Positions 63,416 to 64,000 of a stretch of DNA of 64,000 nucleotides are shown piece after piece (within the stretch, counting starts at the first letter, position 1; the number at the start of each line of letters is the position of its first letter). The position numbers and the translations under genes are program-made. The notes below the pieces were generated by a model. The model saw nothing but the letters and a program-made list of their open reading frames with translations. It was not told where the DNA came from and ran no database searches. Source of the DNA: Silene latifolia (taxonomy: Eukaryota; Streptophyta; Magnoliopsida; Caryophyllales; Caryophyllaceae); NCBI RefSeq assembly GCF_048544455.1, contig NC_133529.1, positions 43,191,456 to 43,255,455 on the forward strand, read 5' to 3'.

Positions 63416-64000
63416 TTTGTCCTCAAGCAAACTCTCATTGGGTGAGCAATACTGCAAAATACTGCTGCGCTAGAGAATGAAGATTTGAGCGAAGCCCCCA
63501 GTTGGAGCGAGCACTGCTTCTGATACTTACCTGCATGGTTAGTAGCCACACAAGAATGCAATATAATAGGCAAATAGCACATAAACACATGAGGAAACAC
63601 ATAGGTTTTGCAAATTTTGTTTTTTTTTTTTTATAAAAGTAATTTAAAACTCGCTCAAAGAAATTTGTCGTTTGAATGCGATACGCATATTCAATGGGCT
63701 CTAGTCACAGGACTTGACATGACATCGACTCACTAGGATACAAGACGATAGACTGGCCCAACGCTAACTTAGATTTGACGCGACACAGGGATAAATTTGA
63801 CAGACTTTGCCTAAGTATGCGTAACCCCTAGCCAAGTATGGGTGACAACGCGTATTATTCCCAAGGTAGAAGAATTGCGAGAACGATAGGGACATATAAA
63901 GGCATGAGCCGTGGATCAGCTGTCTACTTAGACATCTTTTGACATCGTTTGCTGTAAAAGAGACTCCTCTTTAGGCACGGTAAATCGGAGAATTGATCTT

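Larger units (their letters stand above)
62746..64000 (-). mobile_element. Tat-B 3' internal region
   Basis: The stretch next to the LTR matches the reverse complement of about 57170-57270 of Tat-A (Pro- and Leu-free, non-coding; CATCAGGTCAATCGAAGATT). It includes the repeat block 63040-63415 and a GCGAAGCCCCCAGTTGGAGC remnant near 63489 like the stem-loop repeat at 53143. From about 63600 to the end I see only AT-rich sequence with no ORF. The rest of the element lies outside the window. Confidence 0.7.

Overview
The window is plant nuclear DNA made almost entirely of transposable elements nested in one another. It holds no ordinary host gene that I can support, and no tRNA, rRNA or CRISPR. 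The evidence for a plant is Ty3/gypsy elements with an archaeal-type second RNase H (Tat lineage), an Athila-like non-autonomous family, Sirevirus-like and other Ty1/copia pieces, an En/Spm (CACTA) transposase gene, a Stowaway MITE, a Mutator-type MITE and plant mobile domain (PMD) reading frames. A eudicot is likely. A Caryophyllales genome is my guess from the look of the LTR families; it is not proven.

Layout, + strand coordinates. 1-8981: family A (Athila-like, non-autonomous) on the minus strand, arranged LTR (1-950, cut by the window edge), internal region, LTR (4862-7116), second partial internal region. 8982-9646: 3' part of a Tat LTR (Tat-B). 9647-9785: minus-strand Tat protease scrap. 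9790-13275: decayed Sirevirus-like copia pol plus env-like frame. 13276-19686: second copia element (copia-2) whose 5' LTR is split by a reverse-oriented solo LTR of its own family. 19687-24773: CACTA element carrying a 543-bp Mutator-type MITE. 24774-36436: chromovirus-like non-autonomous element, again LTR-internal-LTR-internal. 36437-37696: copia RNase H and 3' region. 37697-40343 and 59673-61330: family A on the plus strand, split by a 19.3-kb Tat/Ogre-like element (Tat-A, 40344-59672; target duplication GTTGG). 61331-64000: 5' part of the Tat-B LTR and its internal region, minus strand.

Tat-A is the most complete element: two 2.4-kb LTRs, primer site, a 1513-residue gag-protease-RT frame, RNase H and archaeal RNase H (broken by several frameshifts), an open integrase frame, then two multi-exon genes on the opposite strand between pol and the 3' LTR. 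The pol-proximal one resembles the plant DUF7745-type ORF; the distal one is a PMD protein with eight predicted exons. Short GC-rich foldback cassettes recur in the LTRs and again just upstream of both antisense genes.

The strongest large-scale signal is a probable inversion of about 52 kb. At 8981/8982 and 61330/61331 the two halves of one family-A internal region (cut within 4 bp of each other) are joined to two complementary halves of a Tat-B LTR. That is the pattern left by one inversion with a breakpoint in each element. A misassembly would leave the same pattern.
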